Positions 50,946-59,628 of a DNA stretch of 64,000 nucleotides are shown here, piece after piece; positions within the stretch are counted from its first letter, which is position 1; each line of letters begins with the position of its first letter. This stretch comes from JACIYW01 sp014359745 (GTDB lineage: Bacteria > Pseudomonadota > Alphaproteobacteria > Rhodobacterales > Rhodobacteraceae): contig JBNPWE010000009.1 in NCBI GenBank assembly GCA_050433985.1, positions 82,825-146,824 of the forward strand, given 5' to 3'. The translations under genes and the position numbers were made by a program. The notes under the pieces are model-generated. The model saw only the letters and a program-made list of their open reading frames with translations, had not been told where the DNA came from and did no database searches.

Positions 50946-51864
50946 AGCCGTGACCTCGCAGGGATTTGACGATCCGGTCGCCGCAATCATCGCGCCCGGC
51001 ATTTATCGCCTGCAGTTGCAGGAACCAATACAGATAATCGTCGAAATCGGGCGGCGGCCCGTCCAGCCGGGCAAAAGCCGCCTCTGCCCCGACCTCGGGG
51101 ACCGATCCAGCGATATGGTGGAAATCGGCCCGCGCGAACAGCACGGCGGGTTTGTGGAACGCATAGCCATGGAAGGCCAGGCCGCTGTTTTGGGTGACCA
51201 CCATCTTGCAGGCACGCAACGCCGCCTCTGACCCGGTCGCCTGCACGCGCAAACGCGGGGAAGCCGCGCAAAGATCGCGCAACGCGCCCCGCTCTTCATC
51301 GCTATAGGTCACTTTGGGGTGCAGGGTGGCAAGGATGGACCGGTCCGTGCGCGCAAGCGTCTCGCGCAGCATCTCGACGGGGCTGGCTGCCTGAAAACTG
51401 CGCTGCGCCAGAAGCCGCCCCTGCAAGGGCACATAGATAAACGCCCCCGACGGTTCCGTGCCCGCCCCGGCCTCTTGCCCCGCCTCGGCCCCCAGCCGCC
51501 TGCGCAGCCGGTCGGCGAATTCCCGCGCCTTTTCGCGCCGGACCGGATCGGGGCGATAGGTGGCGCGTGCCACCGGCCAGTCCCAGCGCGCGGCGACCGC
51601 CTCGATATGCCAGAACGCGCCGGTATAGGTGCGCCGACAGGTCAGCGCGCCGGGATGCGTCGGTTCTTCCATGTGAAACAGCGCATAGCCTGCGCGCAAC
51701 GGCGCCTGCACCCGTTCGGCCAGCGTGCTTTCGCGCAATTCAACCCGCCAGCCGCGCGCCGTGACCGCCGCGATCACCCGGCCAAAGAAATTATGCCGCC
51801 CCGCCGCCACATCCGCCAATGTGCCGGGGTCAAGATAAAGCCACAGTACCTGCTCTCCTGCCAT
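50935..51864 (-). CDS. Conserved hypothetical protein, possible polysaccharide-export/glycosyltransferase fold
   Basis: A 309-residue soluble protein starting MAGEQVLWLYLDPGTLADVA. It has a Rossmann-like start and a C-terminal stretch ACKMVVTQNSGLAFHGYAFH followed by KPAVLFARADFHHIAGSV. That stretch resembles the segment of capsule polysaccharide export/Kdo-transferase-type proteins (TQNS-GFE-KPVI-G--FY). No signal peptide or membrane helix is present. It diverges from hslV and converges on the trxA terminator, which it partly overlaps. I cannot assign a reaction; a glycan-processing role is a guess from that segment only. Confidence 0.7.
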   Translation of the reverse strand: MAGEQVLWLYLDPGTLADVAAGRHNFFGRVIAAVTARGWRVELRESTLAERVQAPLRAGYALFHMEEPTHPGALTCRRTYTGAFWHIEAVAARWDWPVARATYRPDPVRREKAREFADRLRRRLGAEAGQEAGAGTEPSGAFIYVPLQGRLLAQRSFQAASPVEMLRETLARTDRSILATLHPKVTYSDEERGALRDLCAASPRLRVQATGSEAALRACKMVVTQNSGLAFHGYAFHKPAVLFARADFHHIAGSVPEVGAEAAFARLDGPPPDFDDYLYWFLQLQAINAGRDDCGDRIVKSLRGHGWKI

Positions 51865-51954
51865 CGCCAGACATTAGCCGCCAGCCGATGTGCAGGGCAA
51901 GGCTTGCATGCATGGCCCGCAACACGCATATCACCCCCAAGGATGGAGCAAACA

Positions 51955-52515
51955 ATGACCCAGACACAATTCCCCGGCTGGCACGGCACCACGATCATCG
52001 GCGTGCGCAAGGGCGGGCGCGTGGTGGTGGCGGGCGACGGGCAGGTCAGCCTTGGCCAGACGGTGATCAAGGGCAGCGCCCGCAAGGTGCGGCGCCTGTC
52101 GCCCGGCGGCTATGACGTGGTGGCGGGCTTTGCCGGGTCCACCGCCGATGCCTTCACCCTGCTGGAACGGCTGGAGGCCAAGCTGGAGGCGACGCCAGGC
52201 CAGTTGATGCGCGCCTCGGTCGACCTGGCCAAGGACTGGCGCACCGACAAATACCTGCAAAAGCTTGAAGCGATGCTGATCGTCACCGACGGGCGCGAGC
52301 TGTTCGTGATCACCGGCGCGGGCGATGTGCTGGAACCCGAACATGACGTGGCCGCCATCGGATCGGGCGGCAACTATGCGCTGGCCGCCGCCCGCGCCCT
52401 GATCGATGGTGACCTCGATGCCGAGGCCATCGCCCGCCGCGCCATGGAAATCGCCGCCGATATCTGCGTCTATACCAACGGTCGGCTGACGGTGGAAACC
52501 ATTCCCGCGCCCTGA
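51955..52515 (+). CDS. hslV: ATP-dependent protease peptidase subunit HslV
   Basis: HslV is the proteasome-like peptidase of the HslUV (ClpQY) machine. The ATG at 51955 gives 186 residues. A short propeptide precedes the mature N-terminal threonine in GWHGTTIIGVRKGGRVVVAG. QVSLGQTVIKGSARKVRRL and GSGGNYALAAARALID are family hallmarks. An AAGGATGGAG ribosome site lies upstream. A longer in-frame extension would run antisense through the upstream gene and was rejected. hslU follows after 76 bases that include an intergenic motif copy, so the pair is probably cotranscribed. Confidence 0.96.
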   Translation: MTQTQFPGWHGTTIIGVRKGGRVVVAGDGQVSLGQTVIKGSARKVRRLSPGGYDVVAGFAGSTADAFTLLERLEAKLEATPGQLMRASVDLAKDWRTDKYLQKLEAMLIVTDGRELFVITGAGDVLEPEHDVAAIGSGGNYALAAARALIDGDLDAEAIARRAMEIAADICVYTNGRLTVETIPAP

Positions 52516-52548
52516 TCTTCATCTTGGCCCAAATACTCCCGCCGGAGG
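52516..52548 (+). repeat. Recurring intergenic motif, copy E (short)
   Basis: Core CTTCATCTTGGCCCAAATAC (52518-52537), directly after the hslV stop and before hslU. It lacks the CGCTCTTTCG part found in copies A, C and D. Confidence 0.45.
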
Positions 52549-52591
52549 CTCCCGCACCCGCCGCCCGCGCCACCCCAGAATTGAGGACCGC

Positions 52592-53893
52592 ATGACCACC
52601 CTCACCCCCCGCGAAATCGTGTCAGAACTTGACCGCTTTATCATCGGCCAGAAAGAGGCCAAGCGCGCCGTCGCCGTTGCCCTGCGGTCACGCTGGCGCC
52701 GTCGGCAACTGGGCGCGGACCTGCGCGATGAGGTGTATCCGAAGAACATCCTGATGATCGGCCCGACCGGCGTCGGCAAGACCGAAATATCGCGCCGCCT
52801 CGCCAAACTCGCCCGCGCGCCCTTCATCAAGGTCGAGGCGACCAAGTTCACCGAAGTGGGCTATGTCGGGCGCGATGTCGAGCAGATCATCCGCGACCTG
52901 ACCGACAGCGCCATCGCCATGACCCGCGAGACGATGCGCGAGGATGTCAAGGCCCGCGCCCATCAGGCCGCCGAAGACCGGGTGATCGCCGCCATCGCGG
53001 GCGAGGGCGCGCGCGACCAGACGCGCGAGATGTTCCGCCGCAAGCTCAAGACCGGCGAACTTGACGACACGATGATCGAGATTGACGTGGCCGACACATC
53101 AAACCCGATGCCGATGTTCGAAATACCCGGCCAGCCCGGCGCGAACATGCCCAATCTGGGCGAGATTTTCGGCAAGGCCTTTGGCGGGCGCACCACCCGC
53201 AAACGCCTGCGCGTGGCCGACAGCTATGATCTTCTGATATCTGAAGAGGCCGACAAGCTGCTGGATGACGAGGCGGTGACGCGCGCGGCGCTCGACTCCG
53301 TTCAGGAAAACGGCATCGTCTTCATCGACGAGATTGACAAGGTCTGCGCCCGCGCGGATGCGCGCGGCGGCGATATCAGCCGCGAAGGCGTGCAGCGCGA
53401 TCTGCTGCCCCTGATCGAGGGCACGACCGTATCCACCAAACACGGCCCCGTCCGTACCGACCACATTCTTTTCATCGCCTCGGGCGCCTTCCACATCGCC
53501 AAACCGTCGGACCTGCTGCCCGAATTGCAGGGCCGCCTGCCGATCCGGGTGGAGCTGCGCGCCCTGACCGAGGCCGATTTCGTCCGCATCCTGACCGAAA
53601 CCGACAACGCCCTGACCCGGCAATATTCGGCCCTTCTGGGCACCGAAGATGTCACCGTCACCTTCACCGAAGACGGAATCAAGGCGCTGGCCCGCATCGC
53701 CGCCGAGGTCAACCAAAGCGTGGAAAACATTGGCGCGCGGCGGCTTTACACGGTGATGGAACGGGTGTTCGAGGAACTCTCCTTCACCGCCCCCGACCGG
53801 GGTGGCGAGGCGGTTGTCGTGGATGCGGGCTTTGTGGAGGCCAACCTTGGCGAACTGTCGCGCTCGGCGGATTTGTCGAGGTATGTGTTGTAG
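52592..53893 (+). CDS. hslU: ATP-dependent protease ATPase subunit HslU
   Basis: HslU unfolds substrates and feeds them to HslV. The 433-residue AAA+ protein has the Walker A motif MIGPTGVGKTEISRRLAKLA, Walker B GIVFIDEIDKVCARAD, and the C-terminal sensor-2 and LSRYVL tail that docks into HslV. Length and ends are normal, so the gene is intact. Its last 193 bases (from 53701) recur, slightly changed, at 56396-56587 beyond an inserted gene, so hslU is the integration point of an acquired segment. The 3' end now present may have been supplied by that segment. Confidence 0.97.
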   Translation: MTTLTPREIVSELDRFIIGQKEAKRAVAVALRSRWRRRQLGADLRDEVYPKNILMIGPTGVGKTEISRRLAKLARAPFIKVEATKFTEVGYVGRDVEQIIRDLTDSAIAMTRETMREDVKARAHQAAEDRVIAAIAGEGARDQTREMFRRKLKTGELDDTMIEIDVADTSNPMPMFEIPGQPGANMPNLGEIFGKAFGGRTTRKRLRVADSYDLLISEEADKLLDDEAVTRAALDSVQENGIVFIDEIDKVCARADARGGDISREGVQRDLLPLIEGTTVSTKHGPVRTDHILFIASGAFHIAKPSDLLPELQGRLPIRVELRALTEADFVRILTETDNALTRQYSALLGTEDVTVTFTEDGIKALARIAAEVNQSVENIGARRLYTVMERVFEELSFTAPDRGGEAVVVDAGFVEANLGELSRSADLSRYVL

Positions 53894-53954
53894 AGGGTGG
53901 TTTCGGCCCCAAGCCGCCGCTCACCCAGCGTGTTTGTCGCCGCGGTGCAGCCCG

Positions 53955-56060
53955 TCAAATCTGCCTTTCAATGCCGGTTCGAGAAGAAAGCCGGTGTTCA
54001 CCAGATGTATGAACATAGAGCGACCCATCTTTCATTTGATCCGGCAGCACCCCTACTTCAAACAGCAAGCGTTCGAAGTGTCGGTTGAGGAAAAACACTT
54101 CATCCAAGTTCGTCCAATCTTCTAAACAGCGATCAAAAGCGTCAAGGTCTTCTTCAAAGAGCTTTGACCACTTCAAAAGCTCAAGCTGCGTGAGTGTTCG
54201 ATCTAAAAGCCCGTTTGGTCTGTGCGGACCGATCATCGAAGCGCGCGCTGCGAAAAACCTTGCCACTGCTGTCATGAAACCCGACACATGGGCGGCACAG
54301 ATATCGAAAAAGCGTTCATGATCACCGTCCCCTTGATACTGGGCATGCGCATCTTTCGTGATGGAAATCATCTGTTCAAGTTGCAGATGCGCTTGTTCAG
54401 AATAGAATTCCAGCGTCTCCATGTTAGGAACAAAGAGACGGGTGGAGAAATAGGTCGCCGGAAGCGTGTCATTGTGCTGATAGAGCCAGCCCTCATATGG
54501 GTCCGAGTACGGGGAAAGAAGCGTACCTGGGAACTTACCCTCTACAAGCGCATTGAAGGCGGCTACCCCCAAGCAGTAGCAGATAGCCGAAATGCCTTGG
54601 TGACTTAGGGTTTCATCTTCCGAAATCAACTGCTCAGCAAGAGAGCCTCTGAGGACAATGTGCGTCTTGATGCCATCAGCACGCCGCACCGCGAGTGGCA
54701 TGGCAATCCCGTTGGGGTTGGCACCCGCAGAAGGATCAATGCTGCGATTAACATCTAAACCTCGGTCAAGTTCCTGTAGTGCCGCCGCATAGTCTACCGC
54801 AAACGTGATGCCATCTAGTCGATGGATTGGGAAGTGGCTCGCAAATGCTTTGACCGCTTCATTGAGGCTTTCTGCCACTCTATGCGCATAAGCTTCATCT
54901 CCGAAGTCCTTGAGGGAAACAGAATATGAAAAGCCATCGCCTGCTGACAAATCAGTCCATGTGATTGGCTGCGTTTCCTCCTGCGGTGCGTTCGAGCCAT
55001 CGCCGACGAATTCCTCAACAGCTTTGCGCAAAGCCGACGAAGTAATGCCCTCTATCTTGGCCCGTGCAGGGCCACCGAGTTCTGCAAGATGGGATTCTGT
55101 CACTTTTTCCCTTCGGTTCGTCAGATAAAAGCTGAAGCAGCTCTCACGGGCTGTTTGGTTATAGATGTTTGTAACCTCTTCCCAATCATTTGTAGCACTT
55201 CCGACTGCCAACTTTGAAGAAGTCAGGGGAATAACGACTCGGGTCATGCTTTTGTGTTCCGCCAGCATGTATGGCCCCCACCCTTCGGCATCTTCCGCGA
55301 TAGCAACACAATCAGGCAGGACAGCATCCATGGCCGGGAAGTCCACAACCCGCCATTGAAATTCTCCCAGCATGGCTTTCCGAGGCGCAGGCACCAAGTC
55401 TTTCCCAAGAACCTGAACATGTACGCTTTGAGGCATCGTTTGGAATTCCCGCTGGAAGCGTTCCAAGAAAGCAGCGAACTCCTTTGATGCTGCCTTCTGA
55501 AGGAGATCGTAGTCTTCTCGGATAGCCTGATAGAGCAAACGCACAATCGCTCTTGGCGTCACGGTGGTGAGCGAACTGAGCAGGTGTTGTTCAAACTGTT
55601 CTATCGCCATGGCCTCGAATTTGGATGGAACGCTATGTTTGGGTAGCTCCATGCTTTCTAGAATTTCGGCAGGTCGATGAATGAGAGTGTCAATGGACGA
55701 AACCAGTTCAGATGCTCCTGCTTCGACAAATTCACGCAGATACGCAGCTCGCATTGTCAGATGCGCCACGATCTCGCTTATAAGATGCGCGGGCAGTGTT
55801 TCGCCAACTGGAACAGCACGAGCTTCCTCGACACGGAATTTCAGTTCCTTTTCGTATTCCGTGATCAAGTCGTCCAGTGTGGGCGCACCGGTGGTTGCGG
55901 GCTTGGAATAGAAATCCCTCTTGGCGGCAGCATCATCGCGGGAGACCGGTTTGGGATCAGGCAAGCCACGCCGGTACATCCAGAGTTTGTCACTTCCATC
56001 TGGAATGACAAACTCCTTCAAGAAGTGCCTTGGGATGTAATGCTGTTTTCGACCGGCCAT
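53955..56060 (-). CDS. DUF4238-type large protein on an acquired island
   Basis: A 701-residue soluble protein. The ATG at 56060 begins MAGRKQHYIPRHFLKEFVIP, the DUF4238 signature (K-Q-H-Y-x-P--F-L--F), then KLWMYRRGLPDPKPVSRDDA. The DUF4238-like region covers roughly residues 1-270, including the SKLAVGSATNDW-type segment. The remaining 430 residues show no domain I recognise; a late YHLG/HExxH-type zinc motif was looked for and not found. Codon use and base composition are clearly lower in GC than in hslU or addA. It lies alone, antisense to hslU, between two copies of the hslU 3' end. DUF4238 has no established activity; a defence or toxin-like role is an inference from this setting. Confidence 0.8.
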   Translation of the reverse strand: MAGRKQHYIPRHFLKEFVIPDGSDKLWMYRRGLPDPKPVSRDDAAAKRDFYSKPATTGAPTLDDLITEYEKELKFRVEEARAVPVGETLPAHLISEIVAHLTMRAAYLREFVEAGASELVSSIDTLIHRPAEILESMELPKHSVPSKFEAMAIEQFEQHLLSSLTTVTPRAIVRLLYQAIREDYDLLQKAASKEFAAFLERFQREFQTMPQSVHVQVLGKDLVPAPRKAMLGEFQWRVVDFPAMDAVLPDCVAIAEDAEGWGPYMLAEHKSMTRVVIPLTSSKLAVGSATNDWEEVTNIYNQTARESCFSFYLTNRREKVTESHLAELGGPARAKIEGITSSALRKAVEEFVGDGSNAPQEETQPITWTDLSAGDGFSYSVSLKDFGDEAYAHRVAESLNEAVKAFASHFPIHRLDGITFAVDYAAALQELDRGLDVNRSIDPSAGANPNGIAMPLAVRRADGIKTHIVLRGSLAEQLISEDETLSHQGISAICYCLGVAAFNALVEGKFPGTLLSPYSDPYEGWLYQHNDTLPATYFSTRLFVPNMETLEFYSEQAHLQLEQMISITKDAHAQYQGDGDHERFFDICAAHVSGFMTAVARFFAARASMIGPHRPNGLLDRTLTQLELLKWSKLFEEDLDAFDRCLEDWTNLDEVFFLNRHFERLLFEVGVLPDQMKDGSLYVHTSGEHRLSSRTGIERQI

Positions 56061-56395
56061 GAGATTATCCACCCCAAAAAAGAGAAATTTAATTGGCAAA
56101 CGCAGTCGGAACAAGTGGCAGCAGAACCTTTGAACGTCCGCCTGTGCAGTTTTGCCGATGCAATGTCTCTCCCGCAGCGAAGGTCGGCAACCAGCCCAGA
56201 TCAATGCCCCACCGCCGGCGCCGTATACCCCGTCCGGGACCACGCCCGGTATCAACGTTATGCATACGTTATGCCAACGCGATACATACGTGCGACAGCC
56301 CCGGCGAAAACCGCTTTCCTCTCCCCCTGTTTCACGCGAGGAAGGGGCATGCCGATTTTCGCCTTTCTCCGCGACAACGCGCGCGCCTGCATCGT
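56061..56395. other. Leader and boundary DNA of the island
   Basis: 335 bases between the DUF4238 start and the duplicated hslU end. It contains the minus-strand promoter at 56249-56277 and no recognised gene. Base composition changes from AT-richer at the left to GC-rich at the right, near the boundary. No integrase or att-like inverted repeat was found. Confidence 0.5.
56249..56277 (-). promoter_or_regulatory. Promoter of the DUF4238 gene with operator-like repeats
   Basis: On the minus strand: TTGGCA (56277-56272), a 17-base spacer, TGATAC (56254-56249), a near-consensus sigma70 promoter. The spacer contains the 9-bp direct repeat ACGTTATGC twice, 11 bases apart (56255 and 56266, plus strand), and the palindrome TATGCATA. 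The predicted leader to the ATG at 56060 is about 180 bases. Confidence 0.6.
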
Positions 56396-56587
56396 CGCCG
56401 AGGTCAACCAAAGCGTGGAAAACATCGGCGCGGACGCCTTTACACAGTGATGGAACGCGTGTTCGAGGAACTGTCGTTCACCGCCCCCGACCGGGGTGGC
56501 GAGGCGGTCGTCATGGATGCGGGGTTTGTGGAGGCCAACCTGGGCGAGCTGTCGCGCTCGACGGAGTTGTCGAGGTATGTGTTGTAG
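56396..56587 (+). pseudogene. hslU: Duplicated, decayed copy of the hslU 3' end
   Basis: These 192 bases align end to end with hslU 53701-53893, including the stop codon, with one single-base deletion and about 14 substitutions by eye (roughly 92% identity). The deletion, near 56432, breaks the frame after EVNQSVENIGA; the remainder still spells VMERVFEELSFTAPDRGG and ends LSRYVL in another frame. It has no start or upstream gene body. Together with the intact 3' end it forms a long direct repeat around the DUF4238 gene and marks the right boundary of the insertion. Confidence 0.92.
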
Positions 56588-56687
56588 GTGAACACTGAAA
56601 AGATGGGGCAATCCTGCCATTGACCGACACCCTGCTTCCTTCGGGCATCTTGTGTCAGGTGCCAATACCAAGTGGCCGTCCGCGCGG

Positions 56688-57689
56688 TCAGCGCAGCGTC
56701 TTGAAGCACCGAAACCCAAGGTGATAATTGTGGTGGCTGTCCGCCGCCATCACTCGGCCGCCGTGCCAGAACGGCGCGCGCCAGCGCGCCCAATCCGGAT
56801 GCGCGCGGTAGGTATCCCAGATGAACCAGCTACCCTTCATCTCGGTCACGCCCAGCGTGGCGCTGCCCCGGCTGGCCATCTGATCGGGGGCGAGCGGCAG
56901 GTTCATGTGTTCGGCGGCATTGCCATGCTGGTCATAAACGCCAAGCGCGCTGCGGCAGTTGGGGAAACTGCCGGTCGGATAGGTGTTCGACCCGCAATCG
57001 CGATAGCTGCCGCCGTTGCAACCGGGGCTTTTGCTGCTGGCGGCGGCGCAGATGCCGGTCTGGTAGCGCGGCCCATAGGCCCAGTTCTGCGTGGGGGCGT
57101 ATTTCGCATTATGCGCGGCCCGCATCCGGTTGACGGCGCCGCTCAGCCCCTGGCCGCGCGCCAGATCGAAACGGTAATCGGGCGGCAGCAGCGCGCCCGC
57201 CGCCGCCCCTTCCCATTCATGGGCATCGCCGATGCGCTTGCCCTCGGCCGCGCAAAGCTGGGCGGCTTCCGATGCCCGCAGCCAGACCACCGGATAGGTA
57301 AAGGGGATGTCGGGATATTCGAACATGTCGGCGCAGACTGTCGCATCTTCGGGGCGCTGCGTGGCGGGATCATAAAGCGGGGCCATATAGGGGCCGCCGC
57401 ATATCCGTTCAAACTGCGGATTGCGGTAATGGCGGTCGGCATCCGGGCCAATACGGGCGCGCGCCTGATCGGGGGTCATCGGGTGGCGGGTGACGGCGGG
57501 GTTTCCCTGCCCGATGACGGACGAACCCGCGAAAATCGCCTTTATCCGCGCCAGCGCCGCGTCACTGATCCCGCGTTCCTGCTGCAACTGGCGAAACAAC
57601 GCGGCATTGTTTTCCGCCAGCGTGCCAGCCATCACCACCGGGGCGACCAGCATCAACAGCCCCGCAATGCCACCAAGGGCGCGCGTCAT
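56688..57689 (-). CDS. Exported SUMF1/FGE-fold protein, probably not a sulfatase activator
   Basis: A 333-residue protein with a signal peptide (about residues 1-21, MTRALGGIAGLLMLVAPVVM). The mature part is a formylglycine-generating-enzyme/SUMF1 fold: EYPDIPFTYPVVWLRASEAA, AEGKRIGDAHEWEGAAAG, YDQHGNAAEHMNLPLAP and the C-terminal YHLGFRCFK. The usual C-terminal RGGSW and CR-A context with the copper-binding cysteines is not there; instead GGRVMAADSHHNYHLGF is found. Several other cysteines (about ten) suggest disulfides in the periplasm. The start overlaps the stop of the upstream gene by ATGA, so the two are made together. Confidence 0.78.
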   Translation of the reverse strand: MTRALGGIAGLLMLVAPVVMAGTLAENNAALFRQLQQERGISDAALARIKAIFAGSSVIGQGNPAVTRHPMTPDQARARIGPDADRHYRNPQFERICGGPYMAPLYDPATQRPEDATVCADMFEYPDIPFTYPVVWLRASEAAQLCAAEGKRIGDAHEWEGAAAGALLPPDYRFDLARGQGLSGAVNRMRAAHNAKYAPTQNWAYGPRYQTGICAAASSKSPGCNGGSYRDCGSNTYPTGSFPNCRSALGVYDQHGNAAEHMNLPLAPDQMASRGSATLGVTEMKGSWFIWDTYRAHPDWARWRAPFWHGGRVMAADSHHNYHLGFRCFKTLR

Positions 57690-59428
57690 GTCGGTTCCTT
57701 TCGCAAGAGGTAAAAGAAATCGCGGTTGTCCGAAAACCCGATAAAGCGCGGCGTGGTGACGCCGCGCGCAATCACCGGGTCAACCACCGCCATGCCCTTG
57801 GCCAGATGCGATGCCTTGATACCCAGATCACCCTCGCCCGGCGTGTAAAGCGCCATATAGGTGTGTTCGAGCGCGTTCATGTCCAGCAGCATCGCATAGC
57901 CGCAGCCATAGGCCTGAAAGGTGCGCGCCATGGCCGAAGGCGTTGCGGTCGAGAAATAGCCATAGATCAGGAACTGCTTTCCGCCCGCGCTTTTCATGCA
58001 GGCCCCGGCGCGCAGCGTGCGCAACTCGGTATCTGCGGAGCCCGACCAGTTTCCCGGCCCCCATTGGCGCACGAACGGTCCCGGCACGCCCGCGCCGCTG
58101 TCGGGATCGGGCACGATCAGCGGCACGCCGTTCTGGCGGGCAAAGCGGATGCGGGGCAGAAGCGCATCATCGGCGCTTGTCCAGGTTTTCATGCCCACAC
58201 TGCCGTCATCAAGCACATAGATCGTCGACAGATCGCGCCGCAGTTTGCTCAGCACCACGCCCTGCACGATGAAACCATAATGATGGGCGTATTCGGTCTG
58301 GGACAGGGGGCCAAATTTGAACGCCCCGTGCGACCGTTTGAACCCGGCGGTAAAGGTTGCGGCAACCCGCCGGGTTTGCGCCGGGCTGACCATGCCGGTG
58401 GAAACCAGCGGCGCCGTGGACCCCGCGCCATCAGGCCCCGGCAGCCGCGTGTTTCGGGCGGACCCTTGGGCGCGCGGCGACCAGTCCACCCGCGGATGTT
58501 CGGTGCCCATTTCATATCCGAGATCAAAAAATGACAGGTCAAAGGCCACCAGATAGGCATCGGCCCGGCTTTCGACCGCATCGAGCGCGTTGGTTTCGCC
58601 CCGGCGGCCAAGGATGGCAGGGTTGATGCGACCCGGTTGCAGGGCGCTGGCGAAAATGCCCGGCGCCTCCTGCACCGCGTACCAGTCACCCATCGCCATC
58701 CCGCCCGGCGGGGTGCCGACAAGGTCAAATCCCATCGACGTGGCCATCAGTGGCCGGGCGGCCATATCCGCCGCCCCCGGCCCCTGCACAATCGCCCCCT
58801 GATCGGTGCTGTCGCGCAGCGCACCGCTTTCCATGAAGGCATCCTTGAAGAAAGTGCCCTTGACCGATTCGACGATCGATTCGCCCATCCAGACGTTGTC
58901 GCGCAGGAATTCGACCGTGCGTTCCTTGCTGGTTCTTGACCCCGTGACAGGGTTGCGCAGCAACAGATGACTGTCACAGAGCGGCGCAAAGGCCAGGCCG
59001 GTCTCGCGGGCGGCGTTCAGTGATTGTGCGCCCTCTGCCCCGAACAGATTACATCGGATCGGCTGGTTGCCTGCCGTGACCAGCAGATCGGCGACATCCT
59101 GGGCCAGGGAAATCCGCGCGCCGTCCGGATCGGGGTTTTCCAGATGATACTGTTCGGGCCGCGCGTGGCCGGGGCGCGTTACCTCCAGCAAGAACCAGGC
59201 GTTCATGCGCGGATTGAGCGAGACAAGCCGCAAGCCGGTGCCATCCGGCGCCTGCATGGCTGTTTCAACGCGGAACGGTTGCAGCGCGGTTATCGGTTTG
59301 GCGACATCGGCGTCATAGGCGGCGCGCTGCTGCGCAAGGGTCTGCGCATCCTGGGCGACCGCAGCCGGGCCGTTCAGCACCATCGCCGCGATGGCGCCGA
59401 AAAAATACCAAAGGCCGAAAGCCCGCAT
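57686..59428 (-). CDS. Exported protein of unknown function (weak NAGPA-like C-terminus)
   Basis: A 580-residue secreted or periplasmic protein. The ATG at 59428 gives a signal peptide ending GPAAVAQD (about residues 1-25). The C-terminal half has YGFIVQGVVLSKLRRDLSTI, VLDDGSVGMKTW, KQFLIYGYFSTATPSAMART and AYGCGYAMLLDMNALEHTYM. The last two resemble the G-x-T--ELA / GC-DALNLDGG segment of phosphodiester glycosidases (NAGPA domain), but the DGGGS motif is replaced. The N-terminal 250 residues match nothing I know. It is coupled to the downstream SUMF1-fold gene. A role in envelope glycan or phosphodiester metabolism is only a suggestion. Confidence 0.6.
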   Translation of the reverse strand: MRAFGLWYFFGAIAAMVLNGPAAVAQDAQTLAQQRAAYDADVAKPITALQPFRVETAMQAPDGTGLRLVSLNPRMNAWFLLEVTRPGHARPEQYHLENPDPDGARISLAQDVADLLVTAGNQPIRCNLFGAEGAQSLNAARETGLAFAPLCDSHLLLRNPVTGSRTSKERTVEFLRDNVWMGESIVESVKGTFFKDAFMESGALRDSTDQGAIVQGPGAADMAARPLMATSMGFDLVGTPPGGMAMGDWYAVQEAPGIFASALQPGRINPAILGRRGETNALDAVESRADAYLVAFDLSFFDLGYEMGTEHPRVDWSPRAQGSARNTRLPGPDGAGSTAPLVSTGMVSPAQTRRVAATFTAGFKRSHGAFKFGPLSQTEYAHHYGFIVQGVVLSKLRRDLSTIYVLDDGSVGMKTWTSADDALLPRIRFARQNGVPLIVPDPDSGAGVPGPFVRQWGPGNWSGSADTELRTLRAGACMKSAGGKQFLIYGYFSTATPSAMARTFQAYGCGYAMLLDMNALEHTYMALYTPGEGDLGIKASHLAKGMAVVDPVIARGVTTPRFIGFSDNRDFFYLLRKEPT

Positions 59429-59628
59429 GCAACACCCTCTCCTGTTCCATTCACACCTAACAGGTGGGAATGCCCGGCGCCGTGAACAACCTTTGACCCC
59501 TGTCCCGCGACATTCTGGCATGAACATGGGTGTTTGCGGTCAGCCAGGCACCCCCATGGATGCCGCGCTTCCAATGCCACGGCAACCCGCTATAGTCCCC
59601 CAAACCCCAACAAAGGGAGAGGTGGCAG

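Noticed and set aside
56061..56411. N-terminal extension of the DUF4238 frame by 117 codons
   Set aside because: The extension crosses the predicted promoter and the antisense of the hslU remnant; the DUF4238 signature starts right after the ATG at 56060.
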